Position numbers and translations under genes: made by a program
Notes under the pieces: generated by a model
The model's database searches: none
Told to the model about the DNA's origin: nothing
The model's input: the letters and a program-made list of their open reading frames with translations, nothing else
Part shown: positions 52,282 to 63,845 of the stretch, one piece after another
Numbering within the stretch: position 1 is the first letter of the stretch
How the letters are laid out: each line of letters begins with the position of its first letter
Assembly: GCA_030065235.1 (NCBI GenBank)
Contig: JASJDC010000005.1
Coordinates: 62,001 to 126,000 of the forward strand
From: Alphaproteobacteria bacterium
Lineage (GTDB): Bacteria > Pseudomonadota > Alphaproteobacteria > UBA8366 > Aestuariispiraceae
Length of the DNA: 64,000 nucleotides
Reading direction: 5' to 3'

Positions 52282-52355
52282 TTCAGTCCGGCGTCGGACA
52301 GACGCAAACGGCGCTCGCAGCTTGCCATTTTGAGTGAAAGCTGCACCATGATCTG

Positions 52356-53105
52356 ATGAATAAGGGGGACTACGACACGAAGCTGGCGGAAGTCCAACGT
52401 CAGTTGATGCTGGTGCAGACGACCTACAGCTCGGTCGGCGCGCGCGGCGTCGTGGTTCTGGAAGGCTGGGACGCCGCCGGCAAGGGCGGTCTGATCCGCC
52501 GCATGGCCTGGTCGATGGACCCGCGCACGCTGCGCGTCTATCCGATTTCGGCCCCGGATGCGCATGAGACTCACGAACATTGGCTGCAGCGCTTTTGGCG
52601 CCGACTGCCGCGCCACGGCGAGATCGCGGTCTTCGATCGTTCCTGGTATGGCCGCGTTCTGGTCGAGCGGGTCGAAGGCTATGCAACCGACGACGCCTGG
52701 AAGCGCGCCTATCGCGAGATCAAGGAGTTCGAACAGCAGCTGCTGCTGGAGGATTTCCGTCTGGTCAAACTGTTCCTCGACATTTCACCGGAAACCCAGT
52801 TGGAGCGCTTCAAACGCCGGTTTGAAAGGCCTGAGAAGCGCTGGAAACTGACGGCGGAGGATGTCCGGAACCGCGCCAAATGGGCCGAATACGAGACCGC
52901 CTACGCCGATATGCTGGCCAAGACCCAGCAGGCCCGCGCGCGCTGGCACAAGATCGACGCCAACGACAAACGCACCGCGCGGCTGACTTCGACCAAGAAG
53001 ATTCTGAAGGGCTTATCCCGCGGTATGGAGCTGCGCTATCCCGACCCGGCGCCCGAGGCCGTCGCGTTCCTGACCGATTTCAGCCATAACGGCGGGCAAC
53101 ACTGA
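52356..53105 (+). CDS. Polyphosphate kinase 2 family protein
   Basis: 249 aa. Walker A is EGWDAAGKGGLIRRM and Walker B/lid is FDRSWYGRVLVERVEG, with RFKRRFERPEKRWKLT further on; all are PPK2 hallmarks. It transfers phosphate between polyphosphate and nucleotides; whether it prefers NDP or NMP cannot be read from sequence. It lies 74 bp after gshA and ends convergently with tldD. Confidence 0.94.
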   Translation: MNKGDYDTKLAEVQRQLMLVQTTYSSVGARGVVVLEGWDAAGKGGLIRRMAWSMDPRTLRVYPISAPDAHETHEHWLQRFWRRLPRHGEIAVFDRSWYGRVLVERVEGYATDDAWKRAYREIKEFEQQLLLEDFRLVKLFLDISPETQLERFKRRFERPEKRWKLTAEDVRNRAKWAEYETAYADMLAKTQQARARWHKIDANDKRTARLTSTKKILKGLSRGMELRYPDPAPEAVAFLTDFSHNGGQH

Positions 53106-53127
53106 CCGCCGCTCTGACAGGTGTTCC

Positions 53128-54561
53128 TCAGGCCGCCGTGCCGCCCACAGTCAGCCCGTCCAGCCGCATCGTCGGCTGGCCGACGCCGACCGGCACGCCT
53201 TGGCCGGCCTTGCCGCAGGTGCCGACGCCGGGATCCAGTTCCATGTCGTTTCCGACCATCGAGACCCGTGTCAGCGAGTCCGGGCCGTTGCCGATCAAGG
53301 TCGCGCCCTTGACGGGCGCGCCCAGTTTGCCGCCCTCGATGCGATAGGCCTCGGTACAGGAAAAGACGAATTTGCCGTTGGTGATGTCGACCTGCCCGCC
53401 GCCGAAATTCACCGCATAGAGACCATTCTCCACCGAAGCGAGGATTTCGCCCGGGTCCTTGTCGCCGTTCAGCATGTAGGTGTTGGTCATCCGCGGCATC
53501 GGCGGATGGGCGAAGCTCTGACGGCGGCCGTTGCCGGTCGGCGCCGCGCCCATCAGGCGCGCGTTCATCCGATCCTGCATATAGCCCGTCAGGATTCCGT
53601 CTTCGATCAGCACCGTGTGGCCGCTGGGCGTGCCTTCGTCATCGATGCTCAGCGAGCCGCGCCGATCGGCGATCGTGCCGTCATCGACGACCGTCACGCC
53701 CGGCGAGGCCACCCGCTCGCCCATCAATCCGGCGAAGGCGGAGGTCTTCTTACGGTTAAAGTCGCCTTCCAACCCATGGCCGATCGCTTCATGCAGCAGG
53801 ATGCCGGGCCAGCCCGGACCGAGCACCACCGTCATTTCTCCGGCCGGGGCGGGCACCGAATCGAGATTAACCAGCGCCTGGCGCAGCGCCTCGTCCACTT
53901 GCGCCTTCCAGGCCTCGGGCGTGACGAAGGCGGCGTAGCCGACGCGGCCGCCGGTCCCGTGGGAGCCGCTTTCCATCCGTCCGTCCTGTTCGACGACCAC
54001 CGAGACATTCATCCGGACCAGCGGACGGATATCCGCCGCGCGCTCGCCATCGGCGCGGATGATCTGAACCGCTTGCCACTCGCCCGACAGCGAGGCCGAG
54101 ACCTGCTTGACCCTGGGGTCTTTGGCCCGCGCATAGGCGTCCATCTCGCCCAGCAGCGCGACCTTGTCCTCGAAGGACAGACCTTGCAGCGGGTTCTCGC
54201 CGGTATAAAGGTCGGTGTTTGTCTTGCGCGGCGCGTCCGCCGCGACGCCGTCACGGCCGTCCAACACCGCGCGGACCGTCCCGCTGGCGCGTTTAATCGC
54301 CGCCTCGCTCAATTCGGACGAGTGGGCGTAGCCGCTGACATCGCCGGCGACCGAGCGCAGGCCGAAACCCTGGCTGGTGTCGAAGCTGGCGGTGCGCACC
54401 CTGCCGTCATCGTAACTCACCGCTTCCGATTGCCGATATTCCAGGAACAGCTCGCCGTCATCGGCGCCGTTCAGGCTCTCATCGACCAAGGCTTCGGTGC
54501 GGGCGCGGTCCATGCCGGCCTTGTTGAAAAAGAGGTCGTCCGTTTCAGCGAGTTTCGACAT
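53128..54561 (-). CDS. tldD: TldD metalloprotease subunit
   Basis: 477 aa. The metal-binding motif LLHEAIGHGLEGDFNRKKTS (H-E-x3-H) and C-terminal cysteines (GTCGKAGQGVPVGVGQP) match TldD. With TldE (PmbA) it forms a heterodimeric protease that degrades unfolded peptides and matures some peptide natural products. TldE is not encoded nearby. Length is normal. Confidence 0.96.
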   Translation of the reverse strand: MSKLAETDDLFFNKAGMDRARTEALVDESLNGADDGELFLEYRQSEAVSYDDGRVRTASFDTSQGFGLRSVAGDVSGYAHSSELSEAAIKRASGTVRAVLDGRDGVAADAPRKTNTDLYTGENPLQGLSFEDKVALLGEMDAYARAKDPRVKQVSASLSGEWQAVQIIRADGERAADIRPLVRMNVSVVVEQDGRMESGSHGTGGRVGYAAFVTPEAWKAQVDEALRQALVNLDSVPAPAGEMTVVLGPGWPGILLHEAIGHGLEGDFNRKKTSAFAGLMGERVASPGVTVVDDGTIADRRGSLSIDDEGTPSGHTVLIEDGILTGYMQDRMNARLMGAAPTGNGRRQSFAHPPMPRMTNTYMLNGDKDPGEILASVENGLYAVNFGGGQVDITNGKFVFSCTEAYRIEGGKLGAPVKGATLIGNGPDSLTRVSMVGNDMELDPGVGTCGKAGQGVPVGVGQPTMRLDGLTVGGTAA

Positions 54562-55076
54562 GCGAATAAGAACCTTTCCAATCGGGTTTGGCGCAGCCTA
54601 CACAGCCAAACGCGCCACGAAAAGCGGCGCCGCGTCCGCCGCCGCTTCTACGGCGTCCGGCGCGGGCGGGTCGCAGGACTGCGGCCAGGGTCACATATAG
54701 GGCCATCTTCGCCCGTTGCGACTTTCTCGCATCTGTTCGGCGACCTCGGAGCGTCGGCTTCGGAACAGTTTTCGCTTGACGGGTGCGACAGTACGGCGCA
54801 TCCGGTCCCCTTGAAGCCAGACGCGCAGCGGGAGAGTATCCGTGGAGCTGTTAAGGCTTTGTGATTGGGGGGAATTTGACGCACCCCGCAGGGCTGTGTC
54901 GATCCGATCACTGAAACTATACCTTAGTCGGCGACGACGACCCGAGGCCTCTTTGGCCGCGTGTCGGGTCTGTCGCGGAGACTGCGTGGTCGGACACGCC
55001 AAGCGCCGGTCTGGGGATGGCTAGGCGGTTGGGTCGCGGTCGCACGGTCCTGTTGGGATCAAAAAGGCGGGGACGC
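54562..55076. other. 515-bp gap between divergent tldD and coxB
   Basis: It must contain the promoter of the cytochrome oxidase operon and of tldD. Short open frames here (for example 54842-55024) have no conserved look. A TTGACG hexamer at 54776 has no good -10 partner at the right spacing. I find no other feature I can support. Confidence 0.4.
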
Positions 55077-55967
55077 ATGACCAACATTATTTTGAGATTT
55101 TCGGGGGCCGCGACGGCTGCATTGGCGACCGGACTGAGCAGCGCAGCGGCGCTCGCCTCTGAACCGATGCCCTGGCAGTTGAATCTGCCGACCCCGGTGA
55201 CGCCGGTCGCACAGATGCAGTATGACTTCCATACATACTGGTTGCTGCCGATCATCACGATCATCGCCGTGCTCGTCCTGGCCTTGCTGCTCTATACTTG
55301 TTTCCGGTTCCGCGAATCGGCCAACCCGACGCCTTCCCGCACCACGCACAACTCGTTGCTCGAAGTGCTATGGACCGGCATTCCGATCATCATTCTGGTG
55401 GTCCTGGCCTTCCCGTCCTTCTCGCTGCTCTACGCGTCGGACCGCGTCGAAGATCCGGACATGACGCTGAAGATCATCGGTAATCAGTGGTACTGGTCTT
55501 ACGAATATCCTGACCACGGGAACTTCACCTTCGACGCCATTTTGGCGGCGCGCGAGGCGGAGGACGTGCCCATCGCGGAAGAGGAATATGGCCGCGACAT
55601 CCTCCGGCTGATGGATACCGACAATCTGGTCGTCCTACCGGAAGACACCAAGATTCGCCTGATCATGACCTCCAACGACGTCTTGCATAACTGGGCGGTG
55701 TCGGATTTCGGCGTTCGGATGGACACGGTGCCGGGGCGTTTGAACGAGACCTGGATGATGGTTGAAGAGCCGGGGCTCTATTACGGCTTTTGCTCTGAAC
55801 TGTGCGGCGTCGATCACGCCTATATGCCGATCGCCGTGAAGATCGTGACCAAGCCGGAATTCGAGGCTTGGGTCCAGCAGGCGCAGCAAGAGTTCGACAC
55901 GGTGGACGGGACCCCTGTCCCGAGCGCCGAAAAACAAGTGCAGCTGGCCGAAACGGTCGCGCAATAA
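55077..55967 (+). CDS. coxB: Cytochrome c oxidase subunit II (aa3 type)
   Basis: 296 aa from the ATG at 55077. A signal peptide (cleavage near residue 28) is followed by two membrane helices (about 55-75 and 95-118). The periplasmic cupredoxin domain has the CuA ligands H204, C239, E241, C243, H247 and M250 in the CSELCGVDHAYM context, and QWYWSYEYPD upstream. It receives electrons from cytochrome c. It is first gene of the operon. Confidence 0.97.
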   Translation: MTNIILRFSGAATAALATGLSSAAALASEPMPWQLNLPTPVTPVAQMQYDFHTYWLLPIITIIAVLVLALLLYTCFRFRESANPTPSRTTHNSLLEVLWTGIPIIILVVLAFPSFSLLYASDRVEDPDMTLKIIGNQWYWSYEYPDHGNFTFDAILAAREAEDVPIAEEEYGRDILRLMDTDNLVVLPEDTKIRLIMTSNDVLHNWAVSDFGVRMDTVPGRLNETWMMVEEPGLYYGFCSELCGVDHAYMPIAVKIVTKPEFEAWVQQAQQEFDTVDGTPVPSAEKQVQLAETVAQ

Positions 55968-57623
<1,656 letters not shown>

Positions 57624-57657
57624 GCCGTGACGCCGGAACGTTTCGAGAGGTGCGACC

Positions 57658-58599
57658 ATGACTGACGTCAGCATCGCCGCCGGCGCGCGTCCGGTCTCAG
57701 CGGCTGGGTCCTCCGCAGGCGAGGTCCGAGACTTCGTCGCGCTGTTGAAGCCGCGTGTGATGACGCTGGTTGTGTTCAGCGGCGCGGCCGGTCTGTTGTC
57801 GGCGCCGGGCGAGATACACCCGCTTCTGGGCGCAGTGGCGGTCCTCTGTATCGCCATCGGGGCCGGGGCGGCGGGCGCCATCAACATGTGGTATGACCGC
57901 GATATAGACGCGATCATGGCGCGCACGCGCGGCCGTCCGATCCCGCTGGGACGGGTGCCCGCCGCAGAGGCTTTGAGTTTCGGGGTCATCCTGGCGCTGT
58001 TCTCGGTCGCCTTGATGGCGCTGGCGGTGAACTGGGTGGCGGCGGCGCTGCTTGCCGGCGCGACCCTGTTCTATGTCTTCGTTTACACGATCTGGCTGAA
58101 GCGCAGGACGCCTCAGAATATCGTCATCGGCGGCGCCGCCGGAGCCTTTCCGCCGATGATCGGCTGGGCCTGCGTGACCGGCGATGTCGGGATCGAGAGC
58201 ATCCTGCTTTTCGCCGTGATCTTCCTCTGGACGCCGCCGCATTTCTGGGCCTTGGCGCTTTATCGCCAGGGCGACTACGCCAAGGCGGGCGTCCCGATGC
58301 TGCCGGTGGTGGCGGGGGTTCGCGAGACCAAGAAGCAGATCATCATCTATTCGGCGCTGCTGCTGCCTCTGGCGGTCGCGCCCTGGCCGCTCGGGATCGC
58401 TGGACCGATCTATGGGGCCGCCTCTGTGGTGCTGGGACTGTTGTTCCTGGCGGGGTCGGTCGCGGTCTGGTTCGACGAGACGGACAAATCCGCGCGCCGG
58501 CTGTTCGGGTTCTCGATCCTGTATCTGTTCGCTCTGTTCGGCGTCTTGGCGCTCGATGCGCCGGCTTCGCCGATCGGGCTGGTCGGCTTCATTGGATGA
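57658..58599 (+). CDS. ctaB: Protoheme IX farnesyltransferase (haem O synthase)
   Basis: 313 aa, UbiA-superfamily membrane enzyme. The Asp-rich site is [19 protein letters not shown], and the second motif region is [19 protein letters not shown]. It farnesylates haem B to haem O, the precursor of haem A needed by coxA. It is in operon with the oxidase genes. Confidence 0.97.
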   Translation: MTDVSIAAGARPVSAAGSSAGEVRDFVALLKPRVMTLVVFSGAAGLLSAPGEIHPLLGAVAVLCIAIGAGAAGAINMWYDRDIDAIMARTRGRPIPLGRVPAAEALSFGVILALFSVALMALAVNWVAAALLAGATLFYVFVYTIWLKRRTPQNIVIGGAAGAFPPMIGWACVTGDVGIESILLFAVIFLWTPPHFWALALYRQGDYAKAGVPMLPVVAGVRETKKQIIIYSALLLPLAVAPWPLGIAGPIYGAASVVLGLLFLAGSVAVWFDETDKSARRLFGFSILYLFALFGVLALDAPASPIGLVGFIG

Positions 58600-58633
58600 C
58601 CCTGCGTGGCGCCAGTTAGGAATCGAGAGAAAC

Positions 58634-58762
58634 GTGAGTGTGAGTATGGATGACGAGGCGAAACGCCGACTGCACAAGAAGAATGTCGCGATGGCGCTCT
58701 CCATCGTCGGCTTCGTTGTGCTGGTCTTTATCGTCTCGCTTGTTCGGATGAGCGGCGGCTGA
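58634..58762 (+). CDS. Small CtaF/CoxF-like membrane protein
   Basis: 42 aa from the GTG at 58634, with a GAGAGA stretch upstream; the ATG at 58646 is an alternative. One membrane helix (VAMALSIVGFVVLVFIVSLV) is preceded by a basic segment. A small one-helix gene between ctaB and ctaG is a regular feature of alphaproteobacterial aa3 operons. Its role in oxidase assembly is not established. Confidence 0.75.
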   Translation: MSVSMDDEAKRRLHKKNVAMALSIVGFVVLVFIVSLVRMSGG

Positions 58763-58788
58763 GCCGTCTTGGGATGTGAACGACGACG

Positions 58789-59370
58789 ATGGCGGAGATG
58801 AACGCAACGCACACGGTGAAGCATAGGAACCGCCGCACATTCGGCGTGCTGGGGCTGGCCGTGGCCGGCATGCTCGGCCTGTCCTATGCGTCGGTGCCGC
58901 TCTATGACTGGTTCTGCCGCGTCACCGGCTATGGCGGGACGACGCAGGTCGCCGAGACGGAAGCCGACACCGTACTCGACCGTGAGATCAAGATCCGCTT
59001 CGACGCCTCGACCGCGCGCGGCATGGATTGGGCTTTCCAACCGGCGCAGCGCGAAATCACGCTCAAAGTCGGCGAGAATGGGCTGGCCTATTACCGCGCC
59101 GAGAACAACACCGATCGGGTGATCACCGGCGCCGCGACCTTCAACGTAACGCCGCTGAAAGCCGGGCCGTATTTCGCCAAGATGGAATGTTTCTGCTTCA
59201 CCGAGCAGACCCTGGCGCCGGGTGAAGGCGTGGATATGCCGGTGGCTTTCTTCGTCGATCCGGAGATCGATCAAGACATCAATCTCGATGAGGTCAAGAC
59301 GATCACCTTGTCCTACACTTTCTTCGAGATGGAGAAGGAACCGGACGAATTGGCGGCCCTCACGGAATAG
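58789..59370 (+). CDS. ctaG: Cytochrome c oxidase assembly protein CtaG (Cox11)
   Basis: 193 aa. One N-terminal membrane helix (about residues 18-35) and a periplasmic immunoglobulin-like domain carry the copper-binding CFCF in KMECFCFTEQTLAPGE. It delivers copper to the CuB site of subunit I. It is 26 bp after the small ctaF-like gene. Confidence 0.97.
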   Translation: MAEMNATHTVKHRNRRTFGVLGLAVAGMLGLSYASVPLYDWFCRVTGYGGTTQVAETEADTVLDREIKIRFDASTARGMDWAFQPAQREITLKVGENGLAYYRAENNTDRVITGAATFNVTPLKAGPYFAKMECFCFTEQTLAPGEGVDMPVAFFVDPEIDQDINLDEVKTITLSYTFFEMEKEPDELAALTE

Positions 59371-59449
59371 GGCTGCGGCGTCGGAATGGACGTGTGACAG
59401 TATATTAGCGGCGTACATTTAGCGCCGGCAGTGAAGGGGGATGTTTGGT

Positions 59450-60286
59450 ATGAGCGGCGATCACGCACCGAACCACGACTATCATCTGTTGGAGCCAAGC
59501 CCCTGGCCGGCGCTTGGGGCCCTGGCGGCTTTCGTCCTGGCCATGGGCGGGGTAATATATCTGCATCCAGATATGGTCGGGGCCGACAGCGTCAGTTGGA
59601 TCGCTCTGGTTCCCGGCCTGCTGCTGGTCTTGCTCACCATGTATTACTGGTGGCGCGACGTGGTGCGCGAATCCCGGCGCGGCGATCACAAGCCGGTCGT
59701 CCAGCTTGGCCTGCGCTACGGCATGGTCCTGTTCATCGCTTCGGAGGTGATGTTCTTCGCCGCCTTCTTCTGGGCCTTCTTCGACGCCAGTCTGTTCGCC
59801 GACGAGGCGATCCAGGTGGCGCGCGTCGAACATACCGGCGGCGTCTGGCCGCCGAAGGGCGTCGAGACCTTCGACCCGTTCAGCCTGCCTTTCATGAATA
59901 CGCTGGTCCTGCTGCTCAGTGGTTGCACCGTCACCTGGGCGCATCACGCGCTGCGCGAAGGCAAGCGTGAGCAACTGATCCAAGGCCTGGCGTTGACGGT
60001 GTTCCTGGGCGTCTGCTTCACCGCCTTGCAGATCTATGAATATAGCCACGCCGCGTTCGGCTTCACCGATGGGATCTACTCCTCGACCTTCTTCATGGCG
60101 ACCGGCTTCCACGGCTTCCATGTCATCGTCGGCACGATCTTCCTGGCGGTCTGTCTGGCGCGGGCGGTTGCGGGCGATTTCACCCCGGGCCGGCATTTCG
60201 GCTTCGAGGCGGCGGCCTGGTACTGGCATTTCGTCGATGTCGTCTGGTTGTTCCTGTTCGTCGCCGTCTATTGGTGGGGCGCCTAA
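59450..60286 (+). CDS. coxC: Cytochrome c oxidase subunit III
   Basis: 278 aa. I choose the ATG at 59450, because AAGGGGG ends at 59440 and gives proper spacing; the ATG at 59441 directly abuts it. Seven helices, with family segments EVMFFAAFFWAFFDASL, GVCFTALQIYEY, GFHGFHVIVGTIFL and WYWHFVDVVWLFLFVAVYWW. It stabilises proton uptake by subunit I. It is also called ctaE. Confidence 0.97.
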   Translation: MSGDHAPNHDYHLLEPSPWPALGALAAFVLAMGGVIYLHPDMVGADSVSWIALVPGLLLVLLTMYYWWRDVVRESRRGDHKPVVQLGLRYGMVLFIASEVMFFAAFFWAFFDASLFADEAIQVARVEHTGGVWPPKGVETFDPFSLPFMNTLVLLLSGCTVTWAHHALREGKREQLIQGLALTVFLGVCFTALQIYEYSHAAFGFTDGIYSSTFFMATGFHGFHVIVGTIFLAVCLARAVAGDFTPGRHFGFEAAAWYWHFVDVVWLFLFVAVYWWGA

Positions 60287-60324
60287 TCCGGCGATAATCA
60301 GGAACTGACGCCGGCTTAAGGTGG

Positions 60325-60714
60325 ATGCCGACGCCCGAACACCCGCCGCTTTCTGCCTGGCGCACCGGCTTCCGGGGCCGCTGTCCGCGCTGTGGCGAAG
60401 GGCGGCTCTATGTCAGTTTCCTGAAGATCGCCGATCGCTGCACTGTCTGCGGCCTGGATATGTCCAAGGAGGATGCGGGCGACGGCGCGGTTCCTTTCAT
60501 CATCCTGATCGTCGGGGCCATCGGCGTCGGCTTGGGCGCCTGGGTGATGTTCACATTCGAGACGGGCGTCCTGGCGCCGATCCTGGTCTCCGTGCCGGTC
60601 TCGATCATCCTGACCCTTGTCCTGCTGCCCAAGGTCAAGGGCTTGCTGGTGGCGCTGCAATATCTGCATCGCGCCGGCGACACGGGCCTGAACACATTTG
60701 ACGCAGACGATTAG
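60325..60714 (+). CDS. DUF983 family membrane protein
   Basis: 129 aa. An N-terminal zinc-ribbon-like segment (RGRCPRCGEGRLY, CTVCGLD) is followed by two membrane helices (about residues 53-75 and 83-105). DUF983 genes commonly sit between coxC and surf1 in this class, so a role in oxidase biogenesis is likely but unproven. Confidence 0.93.
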   Translation: MPTPEHPPLSAWRTGFRGRCPRCGEGRLYVSFLKIADRCTVCGLDMSKEDAGDGAVPFIILIVGAIGVGLGAWVMFTFETGVLAPILVSVPVSIILTLVLLPKVKGLLVALQYLHRAGDTGLNTFDADD

Positions 60715-60771
60715 TCCGAAACGAGCCCGTTTTCGCTTGCGCCGGACGGCCGCTTGAGGAATTCAACGGCC

Positions 60772-61494
60772 ATGTTTGGATTTCGACCCACCCTCATCCC
60801 AACCCTTTTCACGATTCCGGCGTTGATCACCCTATTGGCGCTTGGAACCTGGCAGGTGCAGCGACTCGGCTGGAAGCAAGACCTGATCGACGCGTTGCAG
60901 ACGCGGGCGACTGCCCCGGAGCAGCCGATGCCAGCGGGGCCTCTGAATGAAGAGGCCCATGAGTTCCTGCATGTCACCGTCGCCGGCGTCTATGACCACG
61001 ACCACGAGTTCCACCTGCTGAACCGATCGCGCAACGGCGAGCCGGGCGTCAATATCGTGACCCCGCTGCTGCGGCCGGACGGGTCGGCGATCCTGGTCAA
61101 TCGCGGTTGGGTCCCGTTCGACCTGCGCGACAAAGAGACCCGCCCGCAGGGCCTGGTCGAGGGCGAGGTCACGGTCTCGGGACTGTTGCGATTCGTGAAA
61201 CCGCAAAGCTGGATTCAGGAGGCGGTGGTGCCGCCGAACGAGCCGGACAACAACGCCTGGTTCACGATCGACGCCGCCGCGATGACGGCGATCGCCGGGA
61301 CGCCGCCGTTGCCGGACTACTACATCCTGTCGGGCGAGCGTGCGCCGCCGGGCGGCTTTCCGGTCGGACGGCAATGGCTGTTGGATGTCCGCAACAACCA
61401 TCTGGAATATGCGATCACCTGGTTCGGCTTGGCCGGGGCCTTGGTCGTGATCTATGTGCTTTACCACCGCCGCAGGCCGGAGGCTGAGGCGTGA
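60772..61494 (+). CDS. SURF1-family oxidase assembly protein
   Basis: 240 aa from the ATG at 60772, with GAGGA upstream. Two membrane helices at the ends (about 9-26 and 211-231) flank a periplasmic domain with family segments LGTWQVQRLGWK, VNRGWVPFD and RNNHLEYAITWFGLA. It helps insert haem A into subunit I. Its stop overlaps the next GTG start (GTGA). Confidence 0.95.
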   Translation: MFGFRPTLIPTLFTIPALITLLALGTWQVQRLGWKQDLIDALQTRATAPEQPMPAGPLNEEAHEFLHVTVAGVYDHDHEFHLLNRSRNGEPGVNIVTPLLRPDGSAILVNRGWVPFDLRDKETRPQGLVEGEVTVSGLLRFVKPQSWIQEAVVPPNEPDNNAWFTIDAAAMTAIAGTPPLPDYYILSGERAPPGGFPVGRQWLLDVRNNHLEYAITWFGLAGALVVIYVLYHRRRPEAEA

Positions 61495-62984
61495 ACGCGA
61501 TCACGGCCTATCGCGCCCTCGAGGACCGGTTTGAGAAGATGGCGGTCCTGGGCGAGGCGCTGTCGGTCTTGCATTGGGATGCGGCGGTGATGATGCCGTC
61601 CGGCGGGGCCGGGCCGCGCGCCGAGCAACTCTCGGCGCTGCGGGTGATGGGGCATGAATTGCTGACCGCGCCCGAGACGGCGGATTTGATCGCGGCGGCC
61701 GACGCGGCCGATCTCGATGATTGGCGCCAAGCGAACCTGCGCGAGATGGCGCGCGGCCACGCCCGCGCTGCGGCGTTGCCGCCGGATCTGGTCGCCGCCT
61801 TTTCGAAAGCCTGCTCCGAATGCGAGCATGCCTGGCGTGGTGCCAGGCTTGAGAACGATTTCGCGTCGGTCAAACCGCTGCTCGCGGAGGTCCTAACCCT
61901 GACCCGCCGCCGCGCCGAAATCCTGTCCGAAGCGCTGGGACTGTCGCCCTATGACGCCTTGTTGGACGGGTTCGAGCCGGGCGCGTCGGAGCGGCGGATC
62001 GAGGCGTTGTTTTCGGACTATCGCGCCTTCCTGCCGGATTTTCTCGCTGCTGTCTTAGAGCGACAGGACCGGGAAGGGCCGAAACCGACCCTGAGCGGTG
62101 CGTTCGATGTCGGTCGGCAAGAGGCGCTGTGCCGGGAGTTGGCGGCGGTCGCCGGCTTCGATTTCGACGCCGGTCGGATCGATCAGAGCGCGCATCCTTT
62201 CTCGACCGGGTTCCCCGGCGATCAGCGGATCACCGTCCGCTATAACGCGGCGGACCCGACCTTCGCGATCATGGCGGTGCTGCATGAGGCGGGGCACGCG
62301 CTGTATGAGCGGAACCTGCCCCCGGATTGGCGGCGGCAGCCGGTTGGCTCGGCGCGCGGCATGGGCCTGCATGAAAGCCAGTCTCTGCTAATCGAAATGC
62401 AGGCCTCGCGCTCGCCGGAATTCCTCAGCGCGCTCGCCCCGAAATTGCGCGAGGCGTTCGGCGCTCAAGATGCTTTCACGGACGAGGCGCTGCAGCGGTT
62501 GGTTCATTGGGTCCAGCCGGATTTCATCCGGGTCGACGCGGATGAGGTGACCTATCCGGCCCACGTCATTCTGCGCTTCAACCTCGAGCGCGCCTTGCTG
62601 CGCGATGATCTGCCGCTGGAAGACCTGCCCGCCGCCTGGAATGACGGGATGACCGAGTTGTTGGGCGTGACGCCGCCCACCGATGCGCTGGGCTGTCTGC
62701 AGGACATTCACTGGTATGACGGCGCGATCGGCTATTTCCCGACCTATACGCTGGGCGCGATGGCGGCGGCGCAACTGTTCCAGGCCGCCTGCGCCGCCGA
62801 TCCCGAGATCAAGCCGGCCCTGGCGCGGCATGATATGAATGGCTTGCAGGCTTGGCTGACCGAGAATGTGCATGCGCATGGCTCACGGATGAGCAGCGAC
62901 GCGGTCCTGGAAGCGGCGACCGGCCGGCCGCTCGACCCAAAGGCCTTCGAGGCGCATCTGACCGAGCGCTATCTCGGCGCTTGA
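61491..62984 (+). CDS. M32-family metallocarboxypeptidase
   Basis: 497 aa from the GTG at 61491, overlapping the SURF1 stop by four bases. The zinc motif is HEAGH (H265, E266, H269), and the third ligand region is GLHESQSLLIE. N-terminal helices form the family's lid. It removes C-terminal residues from peptides. Its coupling to oxidase assembly genes is unexplained but appears tight. Confidence 0.95.
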   Translation: MNAITAYRALEDRFEKMAVLGEALSVLHWDAAVMMPSGGAGPRAEQLSALRVMGHELLTAPETADLIAAADAADLDDWRQANLREMARGHARAAALPPDLVAAFSKACSECEHAWRGARLENDFASVKPLLAEVLTLTRRRAEILSEALGLSPYDALLDGFEPGASERRIEALFSDYRAFLPDFLAAVLERQDREGPKPTLSGAFDVGRQEALCRELAAVAGFDFDAGRIDQSAHPFSTGFPGDQRITVRYNAADPTFAIMAVLHEAGHALYERNLPPDWRRQPVGSARGMGLHESQSLLIEMQASRSPEFLSALAPKLREAFGAQDAFTDEALQRLVHWVQPDFIRVDADEVTYPAHVILRFNLERALLRDDLPLEDLPAAWNDGMTELLGVTPPTDALGCLQDIHWYDGAIGYFPTYTLGAMAAAQLFQAACAADPEIKPALARHDMNGLQAWLTENVHAHGSRMSSDAVLEAATGRPLDPKAFEAHLTERYLGA

Positions 62985-62999
62985 CGGCGCGGCGGGCGG

Positions 63000-63845
63000 C
63001 TACTTGCCGCCGGTCCGATGGGCGTAATCCCAATAAAGCTCCCGCGCTTTGGTATAGGCCGGTCCCGGCTGTAGGTCGCGGTCGTGAAACCGGCTCACAT
63101 GCTGGACCTTGCCGTAATTGCCGGTGTTGAAGATCTCATCGGCGTCCTCCAGGTCCGCGAGGGTCACCCGATCCTCCCGCACCTCATGCCCGTTCTCCCG
63201 CAATAGCTTGATCACGCGTTGTCTTGTGACGCCGTTGAGGAACGAGCCATTGACCGCCGGCGTATGAACGACGCCGTCCTTGGCGTAGAACAGGTTCGAG
63301 GTCGCGAACTCGGCGACATTGCCGACCGCGTCGAGGATGACGGCGTTGTCGAATCCCTTGGCCCGCACCTCATCCAGCGCGCGCCCGGAATTGGGATACA
63401 GGCAGGCGGCCTTGCTGTCGGTCGGGGCCATGTCCGGCGCCGGTCGGCGCTGCGAGGCCAGGGCGGCGGAGAAACCCTTCTCCGGCGGCAGGGGCATTTC
63501 CTCGACCGTCAGAGCGAAACGCGTGCTTTCCGGGTCGGGCGAGATCCAGCCGCGATCGGCCCAGAACATCGGCCGAATATAGAGCGCAGTCCCGGACGGA
63601 AATTTCTCGATCCCCTCCCAGGCGAGCTCCATGATCTCCTCGGCCGTATGGGTCGCGCGCATGCCCATCTTCGCCGCCGAGCGCGTGGCGCGTTGGGCGT
63701 GCAGGTCCAGGTCCGGAGCCACGCCCTCGAACGCGCGGGCGCCGTCAAAGATGAAAGACGACAACCAGACGCCCTGTGAGTTCAGGCTGATCATTGGCGC
63801 GCCCGAGTCGACCCAGGCGCCGTCCAGCCAGGTATGTCCGGCCAT
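63000..63845 (-). CDS. Branched-chain amino acid aminotransferase-like (class IV)
   Basis: 281 aa from the ATG at 63845; the open frame runs to 63908. This fold-type IV PLP enzyme has K145 as the likely Schiff-base lysine in TDSKAACLYPNS. AVILDAVGNVAEFATSNLF and NGSFLNGVTRQRVI complete the cofactor site. Most such proteins transaminate Leu, Ile and Val (IlvE), but D-amino-acid or other specificities occur in the class. It ends 15 bp from the convergent M32 gene. Confidence 0.9.
   Translation of the reverse strand: MAGHTWLDGAWVDSGAPMISLNSQGVWLSSFIFDGARAFEGVAPDLDLHAQRATRSAAKMGMRATHTAEEIMELAWEGIEKFPSGTALYIRPMFWADRGWISPDPESTRFALTVEEMPLPPEKGFSAALASQRRPAPDMAPTDSKAACLYPNSGRALDEVRAKGFDNAVILDAVGNVAEFATSNLFYAKDGVVHTPAVNGSFLNGVTRQRVIKLLRENGHEVREDRVTLADLEDADEIFNTGNYGKVQHVSRFHDRDLQPGPAYTKARELYWDYAHRTGGK

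Noticed and set aside
54776-54804. TTGACG hexamer as a coxB promoter
   Set aside because: The hexamer expected at 17-bp spacing is CATCCG, which is not a plausible -10 box.
53200-54864. 554-codon plus-strand frame opposite tldD
   Set aside because: Antisense shadow of tldD, rich in Arg/Ala/Gly with no domain.
57697-59418. 573-codon minus-strand frame opposite ctaB and ctaG
   Set aside because: Antisense to well-identified oxidase assembly genes.
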